A stretch of DNA of 54,691 bases from positions 1 to 54,691 of the forward strand of contig CAZOSF010000007.1 in the NCBI GenBank assembly GCA_964582415.1, read 5' to 3'. The notes below the pieces were generated by a model. It searched no databases, was not told the origin of the DNA, and worked only from the letters and a program-made list of their open reading frames with translations. Position 1 is the stretch's first letter; every line of letters begins with the position of its first letter. The stretch is from CAZOSF01 sp964582415. Lineage in GTDB: Bacteria; Bacteroidota; Bacteroidia; Flavobacteriales; Flavobacteriaceae. Of this stretch, positions 8,765-16,715 are shown piece after piece. The position numbers and the translations under genes are program-made.

Positions 8765-8924
8765 ACTTTTATGGTTTAGTTAGTTGCCAGGAAATGGGCA
8801 CTGGCTTCCTTATTATAGTGTAAAAATAGGTTTTTTTTTGAATTTTAGACATTTTTAGTAAGTATTTTCCTATTTGATACTTGAAATTTAACAATTGTAA
8901 GGTCTTAATTATCAGTCTTGTTGC

Positions 8925-9476
8925 ATGAGAAAGTTTCAAAAAGGGGATAGGGTATCGGTATTGGATGACAATCTGAGGGGGATCGTATTAAAGGTGTCCA
9001 GCCTAATAACCGTATTGATGGAGGATGGTTTTGAAATGGATTTTGCACCTTCAGAACTTGTCAATGAAACTGGAGTCGATGCACTTCATCAAACTGCTTT
9101 GCCTTCCGAAGAACACATTGAAAATAAAGAGGTTACATCAAAAAGAAAGCAACATAAAACGCGTCCAAAGAAGGGCGAGCAAACCGAAATCGTAATCGAT
9201 TTGCACATTGAAAAGCTGGTAAAAACAACGAGAGGCATGAATCCCTTCGATATGCTTACTAAACAATTGGATACAGCTAAATACCATCTTGAAATGGCGA
9301 TGAGAAATCGATTACAAAAGGTGGTATTTATTCATGGGGTTGGGGATGGTGTATTACGGGCCGATCTGGAATCTTTATTCCGAAGGTACGAGGAGATACG
9401 TTTTTATGATGCGGATTACCGAAAATATGGTCAAGGCGCGGTAGAGGTGTACATACCACAAAACGCGTTTCTCTAA
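8925..9476 (+). CDS. DUF2027/Smr-domain protein (MutS2-associated type)
   Basis: 183 residues. An N-terminal SH3-like segment (KGDRVSVLDDNLRGIVLKV, about 5-45) is followed by a charged linker and a C-terminal Smr domain (about 85-180) with IDLHIEKL and VVFIHGVGDGVLR, the LDLHG-like and HGxGxGxLR motifs. Smr domains are RNA or DNA nicking nucleases and here occur without MutS. Such proteins are often mislabelled MutS. The substrate is unknown. Its stop overlaps the convergent lipoprotein gene by four bases. Confidence 0.82.
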   Translation: MRKFQKGDRVSVLDDNLRGIVLKVSSLITVLMEDGFEMDFAPSELVNETGVDALHQTALPSEEHIENKEVTSKRKQHKTRPKKGEQTEIVIDLHIEKLVKTTRGMNPFDMLTKQLDTAKYHLEMAMRNRLQKVVFIHGVGDGVLRADLESLFRRYEEIRFYDADYRKYGQGAVEVYIPQNAFL

Positions 9477-10363
9477 TTAAAATCGGGGGTTCCGATCAAC
9501 GTTCCACTCAAAATATTGGCATATTCCCCAAGGGATAAGGTTTCTTTAGTAATGGTTTCTTCTCCATTGTTTAAGGCTACATTCTTTAGAATAACCGTCA
9601 CATTACTAGAGAAATTATAAGAGTGTTCGCGGTATGCATCCACGACGAAGCCAACTGCGACATCTGGATTCAAATAATCAGGACCGATTGTGGGTTCGGT
9701 TATGTTATTCGTGGGATTTAAATCACCATCTACATCTTCATACCTGGTTAGGATCCCATCCCCATCATCATCTTCATCTAAATAATCAGGGATTCCGTCA
9801 TTGTCTGTATCCTTGGGATTCGTAAGTGGATTTCCGTCCCCATCTAAATCTTCATTGTCAAGTTCCAATAAGGTAGGGACATTATCACCGTCATCATCAA
9901 AATCATAGGCATTCGGCAAGCCATCACCGTCTGTATCTAAACCTATTTCATCCTCAGCGTCCAATCCATCATTGTCGTCGTAAGTAGTTTCGGTGATAAG
10001 CCTTACAATGCCTGAATTTGCTATATATTCCGAAGTGACTTCAGGGGAAGTAGGAGGCACCTCATTACAAAAATAATCTGAACTTACCTCTCCGTTAAAC
10101 TGTCGAAAATTTACATAATTCGTATTTCCATTGAGAGCAATTTCGAGGGTGTCTGACTCCAAAAAAAGCTGTTCAGAGTTTCCAAGACGTACTGAAATAC
10201 TCTCTGTTTGGGCTTGATTCAATTTGAAAAATAAATAGCCTCCTGGGCCTCCACAAAACCGAAGCTGGGTGTCCTCAAAATCGAAGGAAGTCGTTATGAT
10301 GTCGCCATCTTGACACGCCGTAAGGCCGATTACTACCAACAGAAACAGGGCTGTTTTTTTCAT
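9473..10363 (-). CDS. Lipoprotein with thrombospondin type 3 calcium-binding repeats
   Basis: 296 residues starting at the ATG at 10363 (MKKTALFLLVVIGLTACQ), giving a lipobox with Cys17; the longer frame from 10453 has no signal peptide. An N-terminal domain of about 110 residues is followed by a run of Asp-rich TSP3-like repeats (DTDGDGLPN, DFDDDGDN, DTDNDGIPD, DEDDDGDGI), which bind calcium in this family, then a beta-rich C-terminal domain of about 80 residues. It is likely a surface lipoprotein of unknown role. The start region faces the cysteine desulfurase gene across about 100 bases. Confidence 0.82.
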   Translation of the reverse strand: MKKTALFLLVVIGLTACQDGDIITTSFDFEDTQLRFCGGPGGYLFFKLNQAQTESISVRLGNSEQLFLESDTLEIALNGNTNYVNFRQFNGEVSSDYFCNEVPPTSPEVTSEYIANSGIVRLITETTYDDNDGLDAEDEIGLDTDGDGLPNAYDFDDDGDNVPTLLELDNEDLDGDGNPLTNPKDTDNDGIPDYLDEDDDGDGILTRYEDVDGDLNPTNNITEPTIGPDYLNPDVAVGFVVDAYREHSYNFSSNVTVILKNVALNNGEETITKETLSLGEYANILSGTLIGTPDFN

Positions 10364-10463
10364 AAAGCTTCTTTGTGACAAAGTAAAGGAATTCTGAATA
10401 AAATCGAATTTATTGGAAAAGATATTAATCCGTATTTTTACCGAATCGAGCAAACCTCTCCTA

Positions 10464-11612
10464 ATGAAAAAAATTTATTTGGATAACGCAGCAACTACCC
10501 AGCTACGAAAAGAAGTGATTCATACCATGACCAATGTGTTGAAAACAGAATATGGAAACCCTTCTTCTACACATTCTTACGGGCGTTCTTCTAAATCATT
10601 ACTCGAAACGTGCCGTAAAGAAATCGCTTCCTTATTTGGGGCCTCACCCTCTGAAATCATCTTTACTTCAGGAGGTACGGAAGCGGATAACCTAATACTT
10701 AATAGTTGTGTCTCGGATTTAAAAGTGCAGCGTGTAATTACCAGTCGAATTGAACACCATGCCGTATTACATACACTGGAAGGACTTCAGTTGCGACATG
10801 GCATCGATTTACAGTATGCAAAACTGGATCAACGGGGGGGCATAGATCTTGAGAATCTAGAAACCTTGTTGAAATCCTCAAACACAAAAACATTAGTCAC
10901 CTTGATGCATGTAAACAATGAAGTAGGGAATATTCTCCCTATTTCAGAGGTTGCACAGCTATGCAAAAAATATGGCGCTTTGTTCCACAGTGATACGGTG
11001 CAATCTATTGGACATTTCCCCATGGATTTCAGTGAAAACCCAATCGATTTTGCAGCAGTGGCTGCACATAAATTTCATGGGCCTAAAGGTGTTGGATTTG
11101 CCTATATTCGTAAGGATACAGGGATAAAAGGTCTTATTCATGGAGGGGCTCAAGAACGGGGTCTTCGGGCCGGTACAGAGGCGGTATATGCAATTGCCGG
11201 AATGACAGAAGCTCTTAAGTTGTCCTATCAAAATTTGGAAGAGGAGCGTGCTTATATATTGGAATTGAAAAGGTATTTTAGAAATCTGCTGAAGGAGAAA
11301 GTACCAGGGATTATGTTTAATGGTTACTGTGAAGATGATACCAAAAGTACCTATACTGTTTTAAGTGTACGATTGCCCATTGATCCGAAAAAGGCATTGA
11401 TGTTGGTCTTTCAGTTAGATTTAAAAGGGATTGCCTGTTCGCAGGGAAGTGCCTGTCAAAGTGGAAGCCAAGAAGGTTCCCATGTGTTAAACACCATTTT
11501 ATCACCTGAAGAGCGCCAATATCCTTCCATTCGCTTCTCATTCTCCATCTTCAATACAAAAGAGGAATTGGATTACACGATTGATGTTCTGGAAGAATTT
11601 ATCCGTTCCTAA
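10464..11612 (+). CDS. IscS/NifS-like cysteine desulfurase family protein
   Basis: 382 residues from the ATG at 10464 (MKKIYLDNAATTQ). It is a PLP fold-type I enzyme: DNAATT at the N-terminus, TSGGTEADN (about 68-76), EHHAV (His99), SDTVQS, the Schiff-base Lys203 in AAHKFHGPKG, and the catalytic loop GIACSQGSAC with Cys331 aligned to the IscS catalytic Cys. It would release sulfur from cysteine for Fe-S clusters or tRNA thiolation. No isc or suf genes are adjacent, so the partner is not known. Stop codon overlaps that of the TonB-dependent receptor gene by four bases. Confidence 0.87.
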   Translation: MKKIYLDNAATTQLRKEVIHTMTNVLKTEYGNPSSTHSYGRSSKSLLETCRKEIASLFGASPSEIIFTSGGTEADNLILNSCVSDLKVQRVITSRIEHHAVLHTLEGLQLRHGIDLQYAKLDQRGGIDLENLETLLKSSNTKTLVTLMHVNNEVGNILPISEVAQLCKKYGALFHSDTVQSIGHFPMDFSENPIDFAAVAAHKFHGPKGVGFAYIRKDTGIKGLIHGGAQERGLRAGTEAVYAIAGMTEALKLSYQNLEEERAYILELKRYFRNLLKEKVPGIMFNGYCEDDTKSTYTVLSVRLPIDPKKALMLVFQLDLKGIACSQGSACQSGSQEGSHVLNTILSPEERQYPSIRFSFSIFNTKEELDYTIDVLEEFIRS

Positions 11613-14071
11613 AACTTCGCAGTAACACGAATGTTGAAAACGCGAGGCGTCAAGTAATTGGGAATTGCATATTGAACTTTGGTATACACATCCCTTACAA
11701 ATGTATTCGTAATGGAATTTTGAACATCAAAAATATTGAATATTTCTGCGCCAACAGTAAGTTCCTTGAAGGGTTTTAACCAGCCGCGATCGCGAAGTTT
11801 CTTGTCGTGAACCAGTACATAATTCACACCTAAATCGGCTCGTTTATAATCGGGCAGTCGAACTTGAAAATCGTAGGGATCTGCATAACTTGGTGATCCT
11901 CCTGGTAGCCCTGTATTATAGACCATGTTTAGATACATTTTCAAATCTGGTATGATTTTCACATAGTCTTGAAACAACACCCCGAACTTTAACCTTTGGT
12001 CGGTCGGACGGAAGATATATCCTCTGTCATCGATATTCTCTTCGGTTTTAAGATAACCAACACTCACCCAGCTCTCTGTTCCGGGAACAAATTCTCCTGC
12101 CAAACGTAAATCAACACCATAGGCATAGGCAATGGCATTGTTGCGTGCTCGATAGCGAATTCGAACATTCTCCAATGTATAAGGGTTTACATCCGTGAGA
12201 CGCTTATAATATATCTCGGAATTCAATGTAAAAGGTCGTTCCCATAAATCGAAGGAATAATCATTGCCCAATACTATATGAACCGATTGTTGTGCTTTCA
12301 CTTCGGGACGAACGGTACCCGTGCTATCCCTTAATTCCCTGTAAAAAGGCGGTTGATGATAGAATCCTCCTGAAAGTCGGAACAGCATATCCATGTCCCA
12401 ATCGGGTTTCAAACTGATTTGGGCACGAGGGCTAATGACCATCTGGTTTTTACTTTCAATGCCATCTCCACTTACCGTCCAACTTTGTGTTCGAACGCCC
12501 GCATTTAACCAAACTTCATTGTCTCCCCACTCTGAACGACGACTCCATTGGGCATATCCTGAAATACGGTTGATTTGCACGTCATTAGTGGCCCGAATTG
12601 AATTAAAGGGTACAATAGGAGAGTCATAGGCCTGGTAGGGCTGGTCATTGGCAAAGTCAACAATGGGTGGTCGGATTGAAAATCCGGCCGAGTCGATTAT
12701 CTCATATTCTTGAACTCTATCTCGAATGTCTTCCCGAGTATATTTTACGCCATATTCAAAGTGGTTATCGTCTACTTTTATATTCCCTTTATGCTGGAAA
12801 TTCATGATCAAAGCATCCAAGTCATTCCTGGCATGGGTTAGTTGGCTTCCAATACCTTCAGAAAATTCAACCTCTCCTAGATTTTCATCCCCGATGTTGT
12901 TGTTTACTTCTCCCAGTCTATATTGTGCTAGAATATCAAAATATTCTTGTTCGGTGGTTTGATAAATCGAACCTATAAATTTTGCGGTGTAGTTTTCGGA
13001 AACAACATATGTTCCTTTCAATGCTGCGAAGAACGTTTCGTAACGATCGTCTTCCTGTCCTTCGTAAAATACCAGTAACGCCCTTGGGTCAGAAATGGTT
13101 CCAAAGTTCGTTTGCCGTGTAAGAGGCTGGTATTCATAATCATTAATGGCAACATTTCCTAGAACACCTAGCTCAAATTTACTACTTAGCTTATAGGTTA
13201 AATAGGCTTGTGCATCTGCAAATCGGGGTTTGAAGTTGGTTTCAGTTTCTTTTGCATTAACAAACAAACTGTTATCCCTGTATCGAATACCCACAATTCC
13301 GGTAAGCCTTCCAGTTTTACTTTTTCCACCTACAGAAACATTGGCGCCTAACAGGCTTAAGTCAGCTGAAGCCTCAAAACCAGTGGGTCTTCGGTAGGTT
13401 ATGTCGAGAACGGAGGATAATTTATCTCCGTATTTGGCCTGAAATCCCCCCGCGGAGAAATCAACACTGGAAGTAAGATCGCTGTTTACAAAACTCAACC
13501 CTTCCTGTTGTCCACTTCGGATTAAGAAGGGGCGATATACTTCAATTTCGTTAACGTATACAAGGTTTTCGTCGTAGTTACCACCTCGAACAGCATACTG
13601 CGTACTGAGTTCATTATTCATATTCACCCCTGCCAAGGATTGCAAAACATTTTCCACTCCAGCATTGGCACCAGGAATTTTCCGGATGGTTTCTGGACTT
13701 AAAGAAACAATTCCTTCCACTTTTTTACGTCGGTTGACATCAATTTCTACCACTCCGATTTGTTCGACATTCACACTCATGGTAGGGTTGAACTCGAAAT
13801 CTTCGTTGGGAAGAAGATTTACAGTAAGCAAGGCATTTTTAAAACCAACGTAAGAGTAAACGATGGTAACATCTTGATTGGCAGGTATTTCAAGTATATA
13901 ACCACCTTCTGGAGAGGATAGTGTTCCAGTGGTGCCGGCAACAACATTTACTCCTGATAAAGGTTTGTTGTTTTCATCAAATATAATTCCCTTGATGGTT
14001 GCCGTTTGCGAAAATACGGACATGGAAATAAAAAAGAAGGCAAAAAATAACGGGAGGTGTGTTGTTTTCAA
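11609..14071 (-). CDS. TonB-dependent receptor with carboxypeptidase-like N-terminal domain
   Basis: 820 residues with a signal peptide (MKTTHLPLFF...FSQ). Residues about 22-105 form a CarboxypepD_reg-like beta-sandwich (IKGIIFDENNKPLSGVNV), next a plug domain with GANAGVENVLQSLAGVNMNNELSTQYAVRGG, then a 22-strand barrel ending in a strand-like segment with terminal Phe (FNIRVTAKF). It is an outer-membrane importer for an unknown ligand driven by TonB. No SusD partner is present, so it is not a standard polysaccharide-utilisation locus. The gene starts nine bases after the M23 peptidase, so the two form an operon. Confidence 0.9.
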   Translation of the reverse strand: MKTTHLPLFFAFFFISMSVFSQTATIKGIIFDENNKPLSGVNVVAGTTGTLSSPEGGYILEIPANQDVTIVYSYVGFKNALLTVNLLPNEDFEFNPTMSVNVEQIGVVEIDVNRRKKVEGIVSLSPETIRKIPGANAGVENVLQSLAGVNMNNELSTQYAVRGGNYDENLVYVNEIEVYRPFLIRSGQQEGLSFVNSDLTSSVDFSAGGFQAKYGDKLSSVLDITYRRPTGFEASADLSLLGANVSVGGKSKTGRLTGIVGIRYRDNSLFVNAKETETNFKPRFADAQAYLTYKLSSKFELGVLGNVAINDYEYQPLTRQTNFGTISDPRALLVFYEGQEDDRYETFFAALKGTYVVSENYTAKFIGSIYQTTEQEYFDILAQYRLGEVNNNIGDENLGEVEFSEGIGSQLTHARNDLDALIMNFQHKGNIKVDDNHFEYGVKYTREDIRDRVQEYEIIDSAGFSIRPPIVDFANDQPYQAYDSPIVPFNSIRATNDVQINRISGYAQWSRRSEWGDNEVWLNAGVRTQSWTVSGDGIESKNQMVISPRAQISLKPDWDMDMLFRLSGGFYHQPPFYRELRDSTGTVRPEVKAQQSVHIVLGNDYSFDLWERPFTLNSEIYYKRLTDVNPYTLENVRIRYRARNNAIAYAYGVDLRLAGEFVPGTESWVSVGYLKTEENIDDRGYIFRPTDQRLKFGVLFQDYVKIIPDLKMYLNMVYNTGLPGGSPSYADPYDFQVRLPDYKRADLGVNYVLVHDKKLRDRGWLKPFKELTVGAEIFNIFDVQNSITNTFVRDVYTKVQYAIPNYLTPRVFNIRVTAKF

Positions 14072-14080
14072 GATACTTTT

Positions 14081-15787
14081 TTAAGGTGATTTTCTAAAAA
14101 AGGTTGCCTCAAATGTAGCACTATTTCCCACATTATCGACAACAATCAATTCGAATTTGTTCTCTGTATCAGTAACGATTGCATCGCTGAAATCGTATTC
14201 CAACAGGTCTTTCTTATACTCGTACTCCATCAAAATGAATTTTCCATTAAGTGTAGCTCTATAGGATTTTATACCACTTTCGTTATCATCTATTTTCACT
14301 TGGAGGGTATTGTTGCCGCTGATCCATTGGCCATCCTTAAAATTAATTGGGCGTATTCTTGGTGCCTTTGTATCATATGCCAAGCAATACGAGCCAAAAG
14401 TTCTTGTCTTGGTGGAGATTTTAGTGCCTTCTTTGTAGGTGGCACTGTAATAGGGGGTTCCTTTAAAGTTGATGCGTCCCAAATATAATTTTTCAAGGTC
14501 TTCCGGCTGATAATTGGAAGCATCCACAGTAATGGTTATGTTTTGATGAATTGGTATAACATCTTTGTGAAGGTGAAGCGTGTCTCCCTCGGTCTCGATA
14601 TCCAAATATGTATCTTCATAAAGACTTCCTGAGGGTATGTAAATACTGAATTTTCCTTTTGTGATGTAAGAAGCCTGATTGGCAATAACATAATCATTGG
14701 TTTCAACAATCTTACGGGGCGAAAGAACCGCCTCTTTTTTCCCAACAATGGGAACTGTAACTTGAACCGAATTCCCTTGAAAATCGGTGATTTCAATTAC
14801 GTAAATCCCATCAAGGCCTTCATCGACAGTGATATAGCCATTGTCGATTTCTTGAATGATTAGGCTTAAGGGGTTGTTTTCCTGTCGAAAGAGCTTTTGA
14901 ATTCTATTCTTATTCGTTTCGAAGTATTCGTAGTCGATGTAGCGATTTAAATATCGCGTTTCAGCAAATGAGAATCGATTGAATAATACTTCAAAATTCT
15001 CGGTTCCGTTATAGGTGGTTTTTATTTTATAGGTTCCATTTTTGTTAGAGGCACCATCTTGTTGGTCGGAGGCGTTAATTCCGAAGCCGATTTTCCCGAA
15101 TGCTTGAACGGGCTTGGCGGTGTAATTTCCGTCACCTTGCGGAATCAGGGAGATTTTTTCCAGATTTTGAGATTGATTTACCTGACTGTCTTCTCCAATT
15201 GGATATGCGTACAACCCAGCGATGAGCGGTTTTTTGGAGTCGGGGATAGGTACACCGAAAAGCATTGGGTTCATCGGCCGGGAGGATTCATCGCGAATTT
15301 CATAATGCAAATGAGGTCCTCCGCTGCTGCCGCTATTCCCTGAAAAGGCAATAAGATCGCCTTTTTTAACCGGAAGCATGGTCGCTTCTGGAAACAGTTC
15401 GACTTCATATGATTCACGGTCGTATTGCTTCTGCTTGACATAGTCTTGAATAGCCCCTGCATATTTATCCAAATGGGCAAAGACAGTGCTGTATCCATTT
15501 GGGTGCTTTAGGTACAGTGCTTTTCCATAACCAAAATGAGATACTTTGATTCTTTCCACATATCCATCTGCAGGAGCATAAATGGGAATCCCGGTTCGTT
15601 GCTGGGTCTTGATGTCCAACCCGCTGTGAAAGTGATTGCTTCGCAGTTCTCCAAAATTACCAGAAAGCACCAAGGGTATTTTCATGGGGTTGTCGAAATA
15701 GTCTTTCGGTACCTCCTGGGCGAACCCCCAGCAGGATATAAATAATAAGAACACTGTCCAGTGCTTCATTGCATTCGTACGTTTCAA
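14081..15787 (-). CDS. M23 (LytM-type) metallopeptidase with long C-terminal extension
   Basis: 568 residues, with a signal peptide if counted from either ATG (15787 or 15769). The peptidase domain is N-terminal (about 30-190): NHFHSGLD gives zinc ligands His54 and Asp58, and GGPHLHYEIR gives His159 and zinc ligand His161, with His105 in the active site. Catalytic residues are thus complete. The remaining 370 residues are beta-rich and of unknown fold. M23 enzymes cut peptidoglycan cross-bridges or other peptides in the periplasm. It is co-transcribed with the TonB-dependent receptor downstream. Confidence 0.88.
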   Translation of the reverse strand: MKRTNAMKHWTVFLLFISCWGFAQEVPKDYFDNPMKIPLVLSGNFGELRSNHFHSGLDIKTQQRTGIPIYAPADGYVERIKVSHFGYGKALYLKHPNGYSTVFAHLDKYAGAIQDYVKQKQYDRESYEVELFPEATMLPVKKGDLIAFSGNSGSSGGPHLHYEIRDESSRPMNPMLFGVPIPDSKKPLIAGLYAYPIGEDSQVNQSQNLEKISLIPQGDGNYTAKPVQAFGKIGFGINASDQQDGASNKNGTYKIKTTYNGTENFEVLFNRFSFAETRYLNRYIDYEYFETNKNRIQKLFRQENNPLSLIIQEIDNGYITVDEGLDGIYVIEITDFQGNSVQVTVPIVGKKEAVLSPRKIVETNDYVIANQASYITKGKFSIYIPSGSLYEDTYLDIETEGDTLHLHKDVIPIHQNITITVDASNYQPEDLEKLYLGRINFKGTPYYSATYKEGTKISTKTRTFGSYCLAYDTKAPRIRPINFKDGQWISGNNTLQVKIDDNESGIKSYRATLNGKFILMEYEYKKDLLEYDFSDAIVTDTENKFELIVVDNVGNSATFEATFFRKSP

Positions 15788-15855
15788 TCAATAAAAAAAG
15801 GGGAGAAATCCATATTGCTCACGGCCATCAATAATACAAAAAAATAAGAAATCTG

Positions 15856-15886
15856 TTTGTTGGATTGAAGGCGAATGTTAACTTTG
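15856..15886 (+). promoter_or_regulatory. Strong Bacteroidota promoter of the coiled-coil/zapA operon
   Basis: TTTG at 15856-15859, a 19-base spacer, then TAACTTTG at 15879-15886. Both boxes and the spacing fit the TTTG / TAnnTTTG consensus of the Bacteroidota housekeeping sigma factor. Transcription would start near 15893, about 20 bases before the first start codon. Confidence 0.65.
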
Positions 15887-15912
15887 TGTTGTAGTATCGA
15901 AATGCTCATTGA

Positions 15913-16203
15913 ATGTCTCAGATTTCAGAAATCGTTGATTCTTTAGAAAAGAAGGTCGAAAAGTTGCTAAACCAACATCAAGAATTACAGCGACGTCACC
16001 AACAACTGGAAAAAGAATTAATGCATTTGAAAAACCAACAACAAAGCGATTTAGAGGAAATCGATCGTTGGAAAGAGAAATTTGAAACACTTAAAGTAGC
16101 CCATTCGATGCTCGGCAGCGACCAATACAAACGCGATACTAAACTCAAGATAAATGCTTTGATTCGGGAAATTGACCTATGTATAACGCAACTTTCCGAA
16201 TAA
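15913..16203 (+). CDS. Small coiled-coil protein encoded before zapA
   Basis: 96 residues, almost wholly predicted coiled coil: residues about 4-60 carry heptads of Leu/Ile/Val with Gln, Lys and Glu (EKKVEKLLNQHQELQRRHQQ). No signal peptide or membrane helix. It is 10 bases upstream of zapA. Length and composition resemble ZapB-type coiled-coil division factors, and proteins of this kind are found upstream of zapA in other Flavobacteriia, but homology to ZapB cannot be shown by eye. A cell-division role is inferred from position. Confidence 0.78.
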   Translation: MSQISEIVDSLEKKVEKLLNQHQELQRRHQQLEKELMHLKNQQQSDLEEIDRWKEKFETLKVAHSMLGSDQYKRDTKLKINALIREIDLCITQLSE

Positions 16204-16213
16204 AATAAAATCA

Positions 16214-16504
16214 ATGTCGAACGCGTTAAAGATAAAACTCAGTATAGCCGATAGGGTGTATCCATTAACGATACAACCCGAGCAGGAGGAAGGCCTTAGA
16301 AAGGCCGCGAGGAAGATTGAGGAAATGATCAAGCGATTCGAACAAAGTTACGCCGTACGGGACAAACAAGATGTTTTGGCAATGTGTGCCCTTCAGTTTG
16401 CAGCTCAGGTGGAACAAAAAGGAATTGATAATAGAAACGACCAACAGGAAGTAGAAGAGAGGTTATCGGCCTTAAATCAGCGCTTGTTGGAGCTCTTAGC
16501 ATAA
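16214..16504 (+). CDS. zapA: Cell division protein ZapA
   Basis: 96 residues. The N-terminal part (KIKLSIADRVYPLTI) is the ZapA beta-strand region, next a basic helix (EEGLRKAARKIEEMIKRF) and a C-terminal coiled coil (QQEVEERLSALNQRLLELL). ZapA binds and bundles FtsZ at the Z-ring. The gene sits between the coiled-coil gene and the probable 6S RNA, then rny, matching the zapA-6S RNA neighbourhood known in proteobacteria. Confidence 0.88.
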   Translation: MSNALKIKLSIADRVYPLTIQPEQEEGLRKAARKIEEMIKRFEQSYAVRDKQDVLAMCALQFAAQVEQKGIDNRNDQQEVEERLSALNQRLLELLA

Positions 16505-16528
16505 CGTTCTTTACATATAAAGGTTACT

Positions 16529-16697
16529 GCCTACATTAATATCAATTTTGGTAAACTCAACAGGAATTCTTTAAAAAGGGTGAGTTGAAGCTGTAAAAGC
16601 GAGCCGTCATCGAGCGGATACTTGACCAGTTTGTTAGCCCTAAACGTGTTTTTAAGGAGTTTATACATAATAGCTTTATTAATGTAGGCTTTTTTTA
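16529..16697 (+). ncRNA. ssrS: Probable 6S RNA (6S-Flavo type)
   Basis: A 211-base region between zapA and rny holds a long-range perfect 12-bp stem: 16529-16540 (GCCTACATTAAT) pairs with 16678-16689 (ATTAATGTAGGC), followed directly by eight T (16690-16697). Inside are shorter stems, such as AACTCA with TGAGTT at the left and CCG/CGG near 16610. The overall form, about 170 bases with a long closing stem, internal bulge and intrinsic terminator, fits 6S RNA, which binds RNA polymerase holoenzyme in stationary phase. The T-run fixes the + strand. Location beside zapA is as in E. coli ssrS. The family assignment is inference from position and shape. Confidence 0.7.
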
Positions 16698-16715
16698 TTC
16701 TATAAATTAACAATA

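Noticed and set aside
8765..8924. Possible regulatory RNA in the 160-base gap before the Smr gene
   Set aside because: Apart from an AT-rich tract and a T9 run I see no stable paired structure or known riboswitch core.
9634..9825. Plus-strand frame rich in His within the TSP3 lipoprotein gene
   Set aside because: It is a shadow of the Asp-codon repeats (GAT/GAC read in reverse give ATC/CAT) and has no start signal.
9700..9960. Repeated GATGATGG-like DNA as a possible tandem repeat or phase-variable tract
   Set aside because: The repetition follows the Asp-rich calcium-binding protein repeats; units are imperfect and no homopolymer or frame-shifting tract is present.
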